From NCBI GenBank assembly GCA_938083195.1, contig CALKCK010000019.1, positions 62,001 through 126,000 of the forward strand: 64,000 bases of DNA, given 5' to 3'. Both the position numbers and the translations under genes were made by a program. Shown here one piece after another: positions 9,201-19,025 of the stretch (position 1 is its first letter; each line of letters opens with the position of its first letter). The stretch is from an uncultured Pirellulaceae bacterium. Lineage in GTDB: Bacteria; Planctomycetota; Planctomycetia; Pirellulales; Pirellulaceae. Below the pieces are notes generated by a model. That model had not been told where the DNA came from, did no database searches, and saw only the letters and a list, made by a program, of their open reading frames with translations.

Positions 9201-10291
9201 GGGCCAATTCGGTAAAAACAGAATTCGCACAAGCATCGGATCAGAAGAAGATCGAATGGATGTTTGAAAAAGGTTTGGGAAGACCCATGAAGGCTCGTGA
9301 GTTAGAAATGTTTATGAGTTATCTCGAATCGACTCGAACGCTTGCTGAAAGCAAACAGCAACAATTCGACGTGTTGTCAAAGCGTCACGAACAACTCATG
9401 GTTCAATTAAGTTCAATTTTGGATCCTGCTCGAAAACAACTTCTCGCAGCGACCGGGACAAAATCGGTTACCTCAGATTCTTCTAGCGTTCTATATCGGT
9501 GGGATTTTTCAAAAGGTCCGAAGGACGTTCAGAGTGGCTCTCAATTAACGTTGAAATCGGGAGCGAAGATAGAGGATGGAGCCTTGGTCTTAGATGGCCA
9601 GAGTTTTGCATTAAGCTCGCCGATCGCAGAAAAAATTCATGAAAAAACGCTTGAGGCTTGGGTTCAGTTGGACGGCTTGGGGCAGAAGGGAGGGGGCGTT
9701 GTCACATTGCAAGATCTCGACGGCAATCAATTTGACTCGATTGTTTTTGCTGAGCTTGGTGAGCGGCAATGGCTTGCAGGATCTAATAATCATCGGCGAA
9801 CGTTATCTTTCGATGGATCGATGGAGGATTCTGGTAACGGAGAACCAACTCATCTTGCCATCACTTTTGCGGCAGACGGTACGATTGTTGGGTACCGGAA
9901 TGGAGTCCAATATGGGCATCCGATCAAAAAAACGGGGGCAATAGCCTTCGATGCGAATCGTTCCCGAATTGCGATTGGAATTCGACATGGAAATCAGACG
10001 TCCCAAGGACGCATGCTACGAGGGAGAGTGTTTGATGTCCGCTTGCATGATCGAGCACTTAGTGAAGATGAAATCGCAGCATCATTTGCGGGGCAACCGG
10101 TCGTTTCGCAAGCCGATGTCATGGCGCAATTATCTGATCAAAACAAAGGCCAAGTTTTACGTTTGAAAAATTTGATGGAACAAACGAGTGTCGAGCTTCA
10201 GGGGCTCAAAGAAACAAGGCCGTCTCTGGAGCCATTGGCTCGCGTCGCTCACGCTATTTTCAACTTGAAAGAGTTTATTTATGTTCGATAA
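6215..10291 (+). CDS. Planctomycete cytochrome C/DUF1549/LamG/DUF1553 protein
   Basis: 1358 residues, exported (signal peptide 1-32). Domains in order: a PSCyt1-type haem segment with CYECH near residue 53; DUF1549 from about 150 to 400, including the conserved [13 protein letters not shown] and [10 protein letters not shown]; a beta-rich middle part (about 500-680); DUF1553 from about 790 ([21 protein letters not shown]); and a LamG/concanavalin-like fold at about 1095-1292. The DUF1553 end ([12 protein letters not shown]) comes only after the LamG part, so LamG is inserted within DUF1553. The stop overlaps the DUF1501 gene by 11 bp, so both are co-translated. These pairs are thought to act on complex glycans or sulfated substrates outside the cytoplasm; no enzymatic activity is established. 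Confidence 0.95.
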   Translation: MFLTVCFLSRRSVIRLIVFFLTAVGSAPGFAKQESESDFFESRIRPVLVEHCYECHNSSNQAEAELALDWRQGIRTETEHGRSVVPGKPGESLLLKVIKHQVEGLEMPEGGVKLEPGVIADFEEWINQGAYDPREEPPSSEELEKVTSWDATLQARKQWWSFQPILKPELPEPNDWSNHPLDRFVYSRAQANQLDVSPKAEDAVLARRITFALTGLPPATAQLSAVTSGELSIESLVDQCLESEHYGERFARHWMDLVRYADSHGSEGDPSIPNAFQYRDYLIRALNQDVPYRDLVREHIAGDLLAEPRINSELGIDESAIGPAHWRLCFHGFAPTDALDEKVRFTDDQINVFGKAFLGLTISCARCHDHKFDAISQADYYALFGVIGSTRPAMRDVRVDSQRGNAQAKLIETKEEIKSNLVVAWLERVKQLRREFLTQEEAMQNAAKGATEPNHVLFLWNQMQGHEGDPESWQANWKKLKRQWLEQKTNRDNERRTASDHWDLAKSDDLNAWFGEGFDFFQSRPPGQMRIAPTGPDVVSAIYPGGVYSGLLSDRLPGVLGSPRFEVDEKLTAWVRCVGGGQATARYVVQNYPRNGTVYPINELKNQNWHWQRFNLDYWQGDQVHLELATAKDAPLQVRNSDRSWLGVRDVVVRKTEAGSPTNYSMEQWEMILGSDRPSIPKSLADLGGRLCDEYESAIRAWAANELSDSQALLLNALLRDGMIPNTSRELPPVRELVLQYREIEKAMASPFRVPGVVEADSYDQPLMERGDHRRLKQPIPRRFLEAIDSTPYQTELSGRMELADDLFRVDNPLTARVIVNRIWLYLFGKGLVVTPDNFGRLGAKPTHPELLDFLATRMVDQGWSIKKMVRFLVLSKTWQQTSEVSPDSARIDPENRWVTHYNARRLDAESIRDAMVATTGQLDPKMYGPSFSPNSSSKRRAVYVRSQRNNLDRFLAVFDSPVPFATTGKRNTTNVPAQSLTMMNSPFVMELSKNWANSVKTEFAQASDQKKIEWMFEKGLGRPMKARELEMFMSYLESTRTLAESKQQQFDVLSKRHEQLMVQLSSILDPARKQLLAATGTKSVTSDSSSVLYRWDFSKGPKDVQSGSQLTLKSGAKIEDGALVLDGQSFALSSPIAEKIHEKTLEAWVQLDGLGQKGGGVVTLQDLDGNQFDSIVFAELGERQWLAGSNNHRRTLSFDGSMEDSGNGEPTHLAITFAADGTIVGYRNGVQYGHPIKKTGAIAFDANRSRIAIGIRHGNQTSQGRMLRGRVFDVRLHDRALSEDEIAASFAGQPVVSQADVMAQLSDQNKGQVLRLKNLMEQTSVELQGLKETRPSLEPLARVAHAIFNLKEFIYVR

Positions 10292-11744
10292 AACCAAAAC
10301 GAGGGACGCGGTTACCCGTCGACAAATGTTGCGCCAGACCTCGACAGGGTTTGGTTTGCTGGCGCTTCAGGCGATGATGTCTCAAGGCAGTTATGCCATG
10401 CCGTTCAATTCATCGAAATTGCTAGGAGCGACTAATGACAAAGTCCCGGTTTCCCATCACGCGGCTAAGGCAAAGCATGTAATTTTCTGTTATATGTCCG
10501 GCGGAGTCTCCCATGTGGATTCCTTTGATCCTAAGCCGCGACTGCAGCGGGACAATGGTAAGCCGATGCCAATGAAGGTGGAACGCACGCAGTTTAATCA
10601 AAATGGTAATGTGATGGCGTCCCCGTTTAAATTTAAGAATTGGGGGGAATCCGGTCTGCCAATTAGTTCGATGTTTCCAAAAATTGGAGAGCTCGCAGAC
10701 GAGTTGGCGGTCGTCCGGTCAATGACGACTGCCGTCAACGAACACGCGCAAGGGAACTATGCGATGCATACGGGGTTTCCGTTTATTGGGCATCCGAGTG
10801 CGGGGGCATGGTGCAATTACGGATTGGGTACTGAAAATGAAAATTTACCTGGTTTTGTGGTATTACAAAGTGGCGGAGCAGTGGTGCCCCATGGAGGCGT
10901 GGGGTTGTTTAGTAATGGATTTTTGCCCGCGCAAAATCAGGGTTCAATTATTCAAGCCGATCGTAGCCCAGCGGTTGGTAATATTCGACCGAGTCTAGGT
11001 TTACGGGATCAACGCAATCATCTTGATCTTATTCAGCGGTTGGATCAGTCGTATCAGACGAGTGCAAATCATGCCGGTGTCGAAGCGGCAATTCGGAATT
11101 ATGAAACTGCTTTTGAGATGCAGACGGCAGTTCCAGAAATTTGTGATTTATCTAAAGAAACCGAGGCAACTCGGGAGATGTATGGTTTGAATTCCACGGA
11201 GACCGATAAGGCAGCCTACGGTCGCCAATGCCTGTTAGCGCGTCGGTTAGTCGAGTCGGGTGTTAGATTTATCGAATTGAGTTGTATCACCAAAGGGATC
11301 GGCGCTGGCGGGGCAGCTAACCCTTGGGATCAGCATGGCGCGTTGGCTAAAGGGCATGGCGCAATGGCAAACCAAGTTGATCAACCAATCGCAGCGCTGA
11401 TTGCTGATTTAAAACAACGAGGACTTTTGAAAGATACGTTGATAATTTGGGCGGGAGAATTTGGCCGGACCCCGTTTTCTCAAGGATCCAATGGACGAGA
11501 CCACAATCCTTTTGGTTTTAGTGTTTGGATGGCAGGAGGTGGTGTCAAAGGTGGAACTGCTTATGGTGCGACCGATGAATTCGGTTATCACGCAATTGAA
11601 AATCCTTGCAATGTTTATGATTTGTGGGCGACTGTGCTTTACCAGCTCGGGATTGACCACGAGCGATTGACGTATCGATACGCAGGTAGAGATGTCCGTT
11701 TAACGGACGTACATGGCAATGTGTTGCATGACATTCTTGCGTGA
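10281..11744 (+). CDS. DUF1501 domain protein (alkaline-phosphatase-like fold)
   Basis: 487 residues. The N-terminus has a Tat-like signal ([18 protein letters not shown]). Family motifs include [40 protein letters not shown] and a closing [11 protein letters not shown]1501 belongs to the alkaline phosphatase/sulfatase superfamily by fold, and the D, H and E residues in these motifs are likely metal ligands. It starts inside the end of the cytochrome/DUF1553 gene (11-bp overlap), the usual partner arrangement in planctomycetes. The reaction is unknown. Confidence 0.95.
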   Translation: MFDKTKTRDAVTRRQMLRQTSTGFGLLALQAMMSQGSYAMPFNSSKLLGATNDKVPVSHHAAKAKHVIFCYMSGGVSHVDSFDPKPRLQRDNGKPMPMKVERTQFNQNGNVMASPFKFKNWGESGLPISSMFPKIGELADELAVVRSMTTAVNEHAQGNYAMHTGFPFIGHPSAGAWCNYGLGTENENLPGFVVLQSGGAVVPHGGVGLFSNGFLPAQNQGSIIQADRSPAVGNIRPSLGLRDQRNHLDLIQRLDQSYQTSANHAGVEAAIRNYETAFEMQTAVPEICDLSKETEATREMYGLNSTETDKAAYGRQCLLARRLVESGVRFIELSCITKGIGAGGAANPWDQHGALAKGHGAMANQVDQPIAALIADLKQRGLLKDTLIIWAGEFGRTPFSQGSNGRDHNPFGFSVWMAGGGVKGGTAYGATDEFGYHAIENPCNVYDLWATVLYQLGIDHERLTYRYAGRDVRLTDVHGNVLHDILA

Positions 11745-11821
11745 TGAATGAACGTCTAACCAATTAAAATGGGGTCCGTCCTGGAGGCATTCTAAGTGGA
11801 CTAGATATTTGTCGTCCAAGC

Positions 11822-13738
11822 TTATTGATCGTGCCAAAATCTTGGAGCGAAAAGAACGAGGATCGGAAACACTTCCAATCGGCCGAGCATCATTAGCCAG
11901 ATGAATAAGGATTTGGAAGGCACGCTGAAATTTGCGTAATTCTCAGTCGATCCAATAACGCCGAGTCCAGGCCCGATATTGTTGAGAGTTGAGGCGACAG
12001 CGCTTGCTGAATCGATCAGTTTGTTTTGTTGATTTGTCCCCCAGGTAAGGTCTGATTCAAACGCGATTACGAACAGGAAACCGAAGGCGAATAGAGCGAT
12101 GATCAGCCCAAAATAAACAAGGATCGAATGGCGAAGGGATTGGTCTTCGGTTGCCTTACCCCCTAGTTTCAATAGTCGTACCTCTTTGGGTTGAAAGGAG
12201 CCTTCGACCTCAATTCGCAAGATTTTGAAAAATAGGATATGGCGAATCACTTTCATTCCACCACCAGTGCTGCCAGCGCATCCACCGACAAACATCAGCA
12301 ACAGCAGTAGCCCCCGGCCAAATTGATTCCATTGATCAAAATCTGCGGTTCCGTAACCTGTCGTAGTGATAATTGAAACGACTTGAAACAGGCTATTTCG
12401 AAAAGCAGTTTCGAACGGTTGGAAATCGACGTTGCCGGAGCGCATTCCAAAAACAACAACAAAGATAGTTGCGAAAGCGATGATCGCGAGATAGGTGCGA
12501 AACTCGAGATCAAGAAATAGTTTTTTTGGCTTCCCTCTGAGGATGAGGAACAGCAATAAGAAATTTGCGCCCGCCAAGGTCATAAATAAGATGACGACAT
12601 ATTCAATCGCCCGTCCGTTAAGCCCTTGATTGAAGAAGTGGCCAAGACTGTCGTTGTAAGTGCTGAAGCCCCCCGTGGCCATCGTCGCAAAGGCATGGCA
12701 AATCGAATCAAATGGCGACATCCCGAGAAAAAATAGAATGACAGCAAGGATAATATTGAGCAGGAGGTACATGCCCGCAAAGCGCCATGCAGTGTGTTGC
12801 ATTCTGGCACGTGAGCTTTCCTGAGTGGGCCCGGGCATTTCGGTTCTCATCAATGCTTTGCCCGCAGATCCTTGACCAAGCAAAACCACAAATAAGACGA
12901 TGATTCCTAGACCACCAAGAAAATGTGTACTGGCTCTCCAAAAAAGAATACAGTGGGGGACGAGATGGGGATCCTCTAAATCGCAAATGACGGTCGCGCC
13001 GGTGGTACTAAAGCCCGATTGCGATTCGAACAGGGAGTCTACCAGTCCCATCTTGACCCATCTCAATCGATAGTGGGTTGTACGATCTGCCGGTGCAGCC
13101 GACTCCTCGCCAGGTCCGATTAGCCATTGATTCCACAGCGATTGCTTCTTCAGCCGAGTGAATACCGCGGGGGCATTGGCGAGCCCTGTGGCTTCGATGA
13201 ATTCCCGAGTCGACAGCCCTCGAGCTGTCGCATTGGCGAGTGTTTCAAGGACGATTAAATTCTCAGTGTTCGCCGGACTGGCGGAATCTTGGCCTGGGGG
13301 ATTGGTCTCTTTCCACTGGTCGGTTTCTCGCCAAGTCTCCCAAGCCCTCCAGCGAGACGAGGCGACGACGACTGTATCGGGTTCATGAAAGACTCGGATC
13401 GACGGGCCTCGACTTGTGCCGCTAAAAATGTAAGGCATGGCGCCCAGCACGCTGGCCAAGACCCAGCTCAAGCCGACGATCGCCATCGCTTCTTTACGGT
13501 AGATTTTTGCGTTTCCAGCGGAGCGGCCGTATTGAAACATCAGACCACCTAAAATCCAGCAAATGACGGCACTGTAAATCAGTCCCCAAATTCCGTCTTT
13601 TTCTGGCTGGGTTGCTCTTACTGCTGCGTCGGTATGAGATCCAATATTTGGATCAGCCCAAACCAAACTGAACAACATAAAGGTGCCGATCAGAATTGTG
13701 AGCACGCCAAGCAGTTTGGAAAGGATGCGAAAATTCAT
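11822..13738 (-). CDS. trkH: TrkH-family potassium uptake protein with an extracytoplasmic insertion
   Basis: 638 residues, larger than typical TrkH/KtrB (440-500). The four pore loops of the selectivity filter can be read in order: FSTTGAT (243-249), [14 protein letters not shown] and NNIGPG. The Gly in each third-position motif is kept. Trk/Ktr pores import K+ or Na+ with a cytoplasmic TrkA/KtrA regulator, which is not in this window. Between the end of the first pore-domain helix (about residue 107) and the first filter loop (from about 230) lies an insert of some 120 residues that other family members lack. The start has a good membrane helix (residues 8-28). Convergent with the DUF1501 gene. 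Confidence 0.93.
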   Translation of the reverse strand: MNFRILSKLLGVLTILIGTFMLFSLVWADPNIGSHTDAAVRATQPEKDGIWGLIYSAVICWILGGLMFQYGRSAGNAKIYRKEAMAIVGLSWVLASVLGAMPYIFSGTSRGPSIRVFHEPDTVVVASSRWRAWETWRETDQWKETNPPGQDSASPANTENLIVLETLANATARGLSTREFIEATGLANAPAVFTRLKKQSLWNQWLIGPGEESAAPADRTTHYRLRWVKMGLVDSLFESQSGFSTTGATVICDLEDPHLVPHCILFWRASTHFLGGLGIIVLFVVLLGQGSAGKALMRTEMPGPTQESSRARMQHTAWRFAGMYLLLNIILAVILFFLGMSPFDSICHAFATMATGGFSTYNDSLGHFFNQGLNGRAIEYVVILFMTLAGANFLLLFLILRGKPKKLFLDLEFRTYLAIIAFATIFVVVFGMRSGNVDFQPFETAFRNSLFQVVSIITTTGYGTADFDQWNQFGRGLLLLLMFVGGCAGSTGGGMKVIRHILFFKILRIEVEGSFQPKEVRLLKLGGKATEDQSLRHSILVYFGLIIALFAFGFLFVIAFESDLTWGTNQQNKLIDSASAVASTLNNIGPGLGVIGSTENYANFSVPSKSLFIWLMMLGRLEVFPILVLFAPRFWHDQ

Positions 13739-13810
13739 GAGATCGGTCGGATGGTCGGAGGATTACTCTGAATCACGAAAGAGCCATCTACATTTGACAG
13801 CTCTACAAGT

Positions 13811-14284
13811 TTAATGCTCAGGAACAGTTTCGATCAATCGATTAGCTGAAATTTTAGCACCAATCAACAGACTCACTGGAAAGCAAAGCAAATACACAAG
13901 TGTCATCGTTTTCTTTTCGGGAGCGTCTTGGATGATTGTCTGCAAATGCATGACAAACATCAAAACAGCAACAAATACCGCATGGTTGAAGAAAGCGAAC
14001 GGTGCGGTTCGTACAATCAGCCATCCAATCCCGGCACATAACGCACAATTAAAAACGACAGCCAGGCAGAACATTGGAATAGGAATGACTGACCACGGAT
14101 CTGAAACCATAATATTTTCTTGCTCTTCCACCTTGAGGCTTAGAAAATTTACAAAACTGGGAAACATCAAATAACCCAGTAAGTAAAATGTTGAGAACAG
14201 CGACAACACTGTCATCACGTAACCGGAAGCAACGGTGAGGAAACTTCGCAGCAACAAGGCGGGCGGCAAGGATGGTTGAGACAT
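13811..14284 (-). CDS. Small integral membrane protein, function unknown
   Basis: 157 residues with four predicted membrane helices (about 15-42, 66-90, 95-115 and 126-145). Between helices 1 and 2 is a loop with LKVEEQENIMVSD. I do not recognise a named family. It precedes trkH on the same strand with a 72-bp gap, so it may be co-transcribed, but no functional link is visible. Confidence 0.72.
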   Translation of the reverse strand: MSQPSLPPALLLRSFLTVASGYVMTVLSLFSTFYLLGYLMFPSFVNFLSLKVEEQENIMVSDPWSVIPIPMFCLAVVFNCALCAGIGWLIVRTAPFAFFNHAVFVAVLMFVMHLQTIIQDAPEKKTMTLVYLLCFPVSLLIGAKISANRLIETVPEH

Positions 14285-14374
14285 GCGAAATTCTTATGCT
14301 TGTGAAAATCGCATTGTAGGCCAGTTGTCGCGAGGCTTGAACCCGAGTGATCCCGGTTGGCAAGCGTCAACGAA

Positions 14375-15034
14375 TTAACGTTTTTCGGTTTCCACATTCT
14401 GTTCTGCAACATTTAGCCCCGTTAATTGCTGCTTTTCAAACACGATCATCGCATCGCAATCTTGAAGGTCGGGGCCAAGGGTAACGGCGGTGACAAAACG
14501 ATTTCCATCGGCAAAAAACTTCAGAAAAGATTCCGTCTTAGCAATCGTACCGTTAGGGAGTGTTTCTGATGTCTCAATGACTAATCCATCAACTCGCGAT
14601 TCGAGAACTCGCCAGTTTCCCTGAGAACCGTCTCGCATCACTTGTCCATCCATCGAAACCATTTCTAAATCGTTTTCGAGTGTGCCGTCTGTTTTATACT
14701 CAACCGCCATGATCGTGGAGAGAAAACTGGTAGCTTTGGCAAGGACAAGTTCTTGTTGCTCAGGAGTCAGTGACGAAATTTTTTGTGTCAGTTTTGATTG
14801 ATCCAAGACTGCATTGCCAAGCCAAATCCCCGGCAAGTCATCCAAAGTGAGCTTGGCTTCAACCGGAGTCGTCGTTGGGATGGCGGTGGAAGCGATTTTG
14901 TTACCGGGATCCGTGGATTGACTCTTATCAGCGGTTGCCGATGTTGGTTCAGAGCAACCCAGCATCCCAGTCATGGAACCAGCGAATAAGAAGCTGATTA
15001 AAATGAGCATTCGTGAAGATCTAATTTTCAACAT
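14375..15034 (-). CDS. Secreted lipoprotein, lipocalin-like, function unknown
   Basis: 219 residues with a type II signal peptide and lipobox MLGC (lipidated Cys at residue 27). A Ser/Thr-rich linker follows (SEPTSATADKSQST), then a compact domain from about 60 to 205 with the pattern 'LPGIW ... DGTLEND ... GNWRVLE ... GLVIET ... NRFVTAV'. That alternation of W/G and beta strands is reminiscent of small lipocalin-like domains. The neighbouring lipoprotein at 15071 has a similar layout (GTW ... NGQLET ... GKIGTWKF), so the two may be distant paralogues. Function unknown. Confidence 0.75.
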   Translation of the reverse strand: MLKIRSSRMLILISFLFAGSMTGMLGCSEPTSATADKSQSTDPGNKIASTAIPTTTPVEAKLTLDDLPGIWLGNAVLDQSKLTQKISSLTPEQQELVLAKATSFLSTIMAVEYKTDGTLENDLEMVSMDGQVMRDGSQGNWRVLESRVDGLVIETSETLPNGTIAKTESFLKFFADGNRFVTAVTLGPDLQDCDAMIVFEKQQLTGLNVAEQNVETEKR

Positions 15035-15070
15035 GGTAAACTCCCTTTCACCACGAAATAAGCAATCGCT

Positions 15071-15520
15071 TTATGGCTGTTTGGTAAATGTGATTTTTGT
15101 GCGGGTGCCAGCCATGTTAGGCGGCACTAGTTTAATGGTTGTCGGATTGATGAAGGTAACTTCGTGTTCTGATTCTTGGCTTTGGATGTCACAGGAGACC
15201 ATCATTTTATCGGATGATTCGTCGTAGGAAATAAATTTCCAAGTTCCAATTTTTCCTTGATCAATCTCGCCCATTTTTGTTGACGTTTCTAACTGCCCAT
15301 TCCAACTGAAACGAATCAACATTTTTGGGGGCCCAGGATTGATTGAAAAATCATCTGGGTCGAGTCCTTCATCAGGGTCGTCTTCATTGATTCGCTCCAT
15401 CACGGTATCGGCTTGTTGGATCCCCCAAGTCCCAATGATTTTTGAACGATTAGCATCGCTGCATCCAATCAAAGTGCATGCAAGCACGCTGGCAAAAATT
15501 ACTTTTAGAAGAGACTGCAT
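15071..15520 (-). CDS. Secreted lipoprotein, lipocalin-like, function unknown
   Basis: 149 residues from the ATG at 15520, chosen because it opens a perfect lipoprotein signal (lipobox LIGC, Cys 20); a longer frame from 15652 would bury this signal. The mature domain shows KIIGTWG, NGQLETSTKM, GKIGTWKFISYD and EHEVTFINPTTIKLV, a small beta-barrel-like pattern shared with the adjacent gene at 14375. A conserved Asp/Glu-rich acidic loop (INEDDPDEGLDPDD) may bind Ca2+, which is a guess. It lies 36 bp upstream of the other lipoprotein gene and is divergent from the Cys-rich lipoprotein. Confidence 0.75.
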   Translation of the reverse strand: MQSLLKVIFASVLACTLIGCSDANRSKIIGTWGIQQADTVMERINEDDPDEGLDPDDFSINPGPPKMLIRFSWNGQLETSTKMGEIDQGKIGTWKFISYDESSDKMMVSCDIQSQESEHEVTFINPTTIKLVPPNMAGTRTKITFTKQP

Positions 15521-15666
15521 CGGAGTTGCTTTGAAAAAATAGATGGGGCGAAATGAAAGTTGCGAAAGTTTACCAATTGTATGGTTTTTTTTGATTGGCG
15601 AACAAATAACGGTCGATAAATCCGAAGCATGCACTTTGCATGTTAATTTCATTGGGGGATGAACGA

Positions 15667-16281
15667 ATGATTCGATTTTGCTTGATCTTAACAGGTTTGA
15701 CTATTTCAGCGATGTCAATTGGCTGCTGCGGCCCTATTGGTTGTGGTGTGGATATCTCAATGGGGCATGGCGGGTGTGGTGGTGTCGATTGCGTTGAGCC
15801 TGTTTATCGCCCCCTCGACGGTGTCCGACAGCTTCGCGGGCGATGGGCATGTGGAAGCGGTTGTGCTGAAACGTATTACGGTGAATGGAGAAGTACTCCG
15901 CCTGATGCACAAGATCCTTGTTGTGATCAGGGTTGTGTAGCGACTCGTGAGTTCTGTTGGAGCGGTTGTTGGCAACCCGGTTCATTGCTTCGCGGGCTCT
16001 ATGGCGTTCGTTACTGCGATGATTGTGGTTCCGACGCGGGATGCGATTGCGGCCATGATTCAACTCCCGAGTACATGGAAGAAGAGGCGATGCCAGAAGC
16101 AGCAGAGCCTACGGTTGCCATGATGACAAGTGAATGTGATTGTCCAAATTGCCGATCCAGTCAGGCAGCGAATATGGCTTCGTATCCTCAGGAAGTACAG
16201 CGACCACCAGCAGGTTATGTACCGTCTTCGAGGACCGTGTCGTACCGCAATGCAGTTCCTTCGCCCCAGAGAATGCGTTAG
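15667..16281 (+). CDS. Cysteine-rich lipoprotein of planctomycete type
   Basis: 204 residues from the ATG at 15667, which gives a lipoprotein signal with lipobox SIGC (Cys 20). An in-frame upstream ATG lacks this fit. It has 20 Cys in total, mostly as spaced pairs (CCGPIGC, ACGSGC, PCCDQGC, FCWSGC, YCDDCG, CDCG, CDCPNC). The region GCAETYYGEWRSTPPD is a recognisable planctomycete theme. The C-terminal 40 residues are Pro/Ser-rich without Cys and end in a basic tail. The protein is probably an extracytoplasmic disulfide-bonded structural or wall-associated protein. Planctomycete cell walls contain Cys-rich proteins, but a wall role here is inference. Confidence 0.78.
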   Translation: MIRFCLILTGLTISAMSIGCCGPIGCGVDISMGHGGCGGVDCVEPVYRPLDGVRQLRGRWACGSGCAETYYGEWRSTPPDAQDPCCDQGCVATREFCWSGCWQPGSLLRGLYGVRYCDDCGSDAGCDCGHDSTPEYMEEEAMPEAAEPTVAMMTSECDCPNCRSSQAANMASYPQEVQRPPAGYVPSSRTVSYRNAVPSPQRMR

Positions 16282-16336
16282 TCGTTGGGCGCGTAATGGT
16301 TGCGATCGTTCGGTATTTAATTGCTCGTCATTTTCC

Positions 16337-16368
16337 GTGCATCACGAATTCGGTGCGTCACGAATTCT
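16337..16368 (+). repeat. 16-bp tandem direct repeat
   Basis: Two adjacent copies of a 16-bp unit (16337-16352 and 16353-16368) share 14 of 16 positions; both contain TCACGAATTC. They lie between the convergent Cys-rich lipoprotein gene and the HIT gene and end next to a run of five T. Confidence 0.6.
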
Positions 16369-16370
16369 TT

Positions 16371-16724
16371 TTAACCGGGAGGCCATGTGAGTGGTCTGCC
16401 CGCGAGAATATGCAGGTGGAGGTGATCGACGGACTGTCCTCCATCTTTTCCACAGTTTGCCACGACGCGATAGCCAGAGTCTTCAATTCCCAGCAGACGT
16501 GCTACTTTTGGCACGGTTAGTAAAAGGTGCCCTGCCAAATCGCGGTGCTGGTCGTCAAGTGAATCGACGTTCTCAATTTCCTGCTTAGGAATCAGGAGCA
16601 CGTGAACGGGCGCTTGTGGGAAGGCATCGTGAAACGCGAGGCATAAATCATCCTGGAAGACAACGTTTGCGGGGATCTCCCCGTCAATTATCTTTTTGAA
16701 AATCGTTTTTTCTTCGCTCGTCAT
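16371..16724 (-). CDS. HIT-family purine nucleotide hydrolase (HinT-like)
   Basis: 117 residues, the usual length for HinT. The histidine triad is H101-x-H103-x-H105 in SVDHLHLHILAGR; the middle His is the nucleophile that hydrolyses nucleoside phosphoramidates. The N-terminus (FKKIIDGEIPANVVFQDD) and the central HVLLIPKQEI are family signatures. It ends in a short WPPG tail. Upstream on the same strand is the Trm112-like gene (32 bp away). Confidence 0.95.
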   Translation of the reverse strand: MTSEEKTIFKKIIDGEIPANVVFQDDLCLAFHDAFPQAPVHVLLIPKQEIENVDSLDDQHRDLAGHLLLTVPKVARLLGIEDSGYRVVANCGKDGGQSVDHLHLHILAGRPLTWPPG

Positions 16725-16756
16725 TTTACCAGTTTCGCATTTGGATGTTCTAAGGT

Positions 16757-17035
16757 TCAGACTGATTTTTGATTGGTGTCGGCCAAATCGATTGCCTGGT
16801 CTTCGATTAAAATAACGATGCCCCCGCGAATTGGAAGAAGCAGCGTTTGGCTCTCATTAATGTAGCCGTCTTCGAGAGGTGTCGCGATAGTTTGTCCGAT
16901 TCGATTCACAAGTTTTTTTTCCAGAATCTGTTCGTTGAGCGATGTGATCAGACTAGGATCGGCAGCTTTTAATGGTGATTTTGTAACGGGGCAGCGAATG
17001 ATTTTGGAAAATTCAAAGTCGGCATGCGAGGACAT
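16757..17035 (-). CDS. Trm112-like small protein
   Basis: 92 residues. The segment IIRCPVTKSPLKAADPSLI is the start of the Trm112/UPF0434 (YcaR) family, and the end (YINESQTLLLPIRGGIVILI) is its closing strand pair. Family members bind or activate methyltransferases or fold as small zinc-ribbon-like proteins. Only one Cys of the usual zinc ligands is left (C15), as in the non-zinc bacterial branch. It could be co-transcribed with the HIT gene. Confidence 0.82.
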   Translation of the reverse strand: MSSHADFEFSKIIRCPVTKSPLKAADPSLITSLNEQILEKKLVNRIGQTIATPLEDGYINESQTLLLPIRGGIVILIEDQAIDLADTNQKSV

Positions 17036-17189
17036 GGGTGGTTCACTTTCTCACCCTCAAGAGCAGGGTGCTGTCGGCCATTAGTTGCAAGGGCAGTTGA
17101 GGCTGCCGGATTGGAGTGGTCGCGATCCCTTTTGTCGTGCTGGAATTGAGATCGCAGGTTTGTGGTTTCAGAATAAATCTGTGTTTGGA

Positions 17190-17225
17190 ATCAATCGAAA
17201 TGAAATCAATCGAAATGAAATCAAT
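17190..17225 (+). repeat. 15-bp tandem repeat
   Basis: Two exact copies of ATCAATCGAAATGAA (17190-17204 and 17205-17219) and the first six bases of a third, in the gap between bioD and the Trm112-like gene. It may be a slippage product. Confidence 0.6.
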
Positions 17226-17237
17226 GCGAATAAGTTT

Positions 17238-17957
<720 letters not shown>

Positions 17958-18115
17958 TTAAGACTACCATTGAGGGAATTAACGTCCAGATAGGAAGTCG
18001 AAATATCGCGTCTTCTCCCTTTAAGATCAACATTAAAATCAGGCTGGGGAAGAGATCGGGGCAAAGAAAATTTGGACGTTCCGCTTTGATGGTTTCTATT
18101 CCCCGAGATAAAAAC

Positions 18116-18982
18116 ATGAATTCCACTCTCGATATCGCCGTAATCCAGACCACATGCACTTCGAACGGGGAGACGAATCTCGAAGTAACGGTTGGCCAAA
18201 TTGTGGACGCTGCTAAGTCTGGAGCAAAACTGATCTGCCTTCAGGAGTTGTTCGCGTCAGCTTATTTTTGCCAGTCGGAGAATCATGAGCATTTCAATTT
18301 AGCTCAGCCAATTCCCGGGGCGATCACAGATAGGCTGTCGGAACTTGCAAAGGAGTTGCAGGTTGTGATTATCGCGCCTGTATTTGAAAGACGGGCCGCT
18401 GGTTTGTTTCATAATTCTGCGGTGATCATTGAGTCCGATGGTTCGCTCTTGGGGACCTATCGAAAGATGCACATACCTGATGATCCTTATTTTTATGAAA
18501 AATTTTATTTCACTCCGGGAGACCTTGGTTTTCAGTGCTTTGAGACATCGGTTGGTAAGATAGGCGTTTGTATTTGTTGGGATCAGTGGTTTCCTGAAGC
18601 AGCTCGATTAACGGCACTTCGAGGCGCTGAAATTCTCGTCTACCCCACGGCAATTGGATGGCAGGCAGGCGAAAAAGTAGAATTTGGCGAAAGCCAATTG
18701 GACGCTTGGCGGACAATGATGAGATCTCATGCGATTGCCAACGGTGTGTTTGTCGTCGCCCCTAACCGGGTCGGGATTGAAGAAAATATTGAATTCTGGG
18801 GATCTTCATTTGTGGCAGACCCGTACGGTTCGGTACTCCAAACTGCTTCGGTAGAAAATTCGGAAACGATGGTTGTTTCCTGTGATTTGTCATTAGTCGA
18901 GACCGCTCGAACGCATTGGCCATTTTTCCGAGATCGTCGAATTGACGCCTACGATGATCTTTCTAAACGCTGGCTTAACTGA
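18116..18982 (+). CDS. aguB: N-carbamoylputrescine amidase
   Basis: 288 residues from the ATG at 18116, where the nitrilase fold starts (LDIAVIQTTCTSN); the longer frame from 17939 overlaps bioD and adds unrelated residues. The Glu-Lys-Cys triad is E44 (CLQELFAS), K117 (YRKMHIPDD) and C154 (CICWDQWFPEA). The motif CWDQWFPE is specific for the N-carbamoylputrescine branch. The enzyme converts N-carbamoylputrescine to putrescine, CO2 and ammonia. The agmatine deiminase gene follows after 43 bp and makes its substrate, so the pair forms the arginine-decarboxylase-to-putrescine route. Confidence 0.95.
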   Translation: MNSTLDIAVIQTTCTSNGETNLEVTVGQIVDAAKSGAKLICLQELFASAYFCQSENHEHFNLAQPIPGAITDRLSELAKELQVVIIAPVFERRAAGLFHNSAVIIESDGSLLGTYRKMHIPDDPYFYEKFYFTPGDLGFQCFETSVGKIGVCICWDQWFPEAARLTALRGAEILVYPTAIGWQAGEKVEFGESQLDAWRTMMRSHAIANGVFVVAPNRVGIEENIEFWGSSFVADPYGSVLQTASVENSETMVVSCDLSLVETARTHWPFFRDRRIDAYDDLSKRWLN

Positions 18983-19025
18983 CATTTTTTCTGGCTCCAA
19001 CTTTAAAATCGTCGCGGTGGTTTAA

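Noticed and set aside
15734-16063. Minus-strand His/Arg/Asn-rich frame
   Set aside because: It is the antisense of the Cys-rich lipoprotein; Gly/Cys codons read backwards give such His/Asn-rich sequence.
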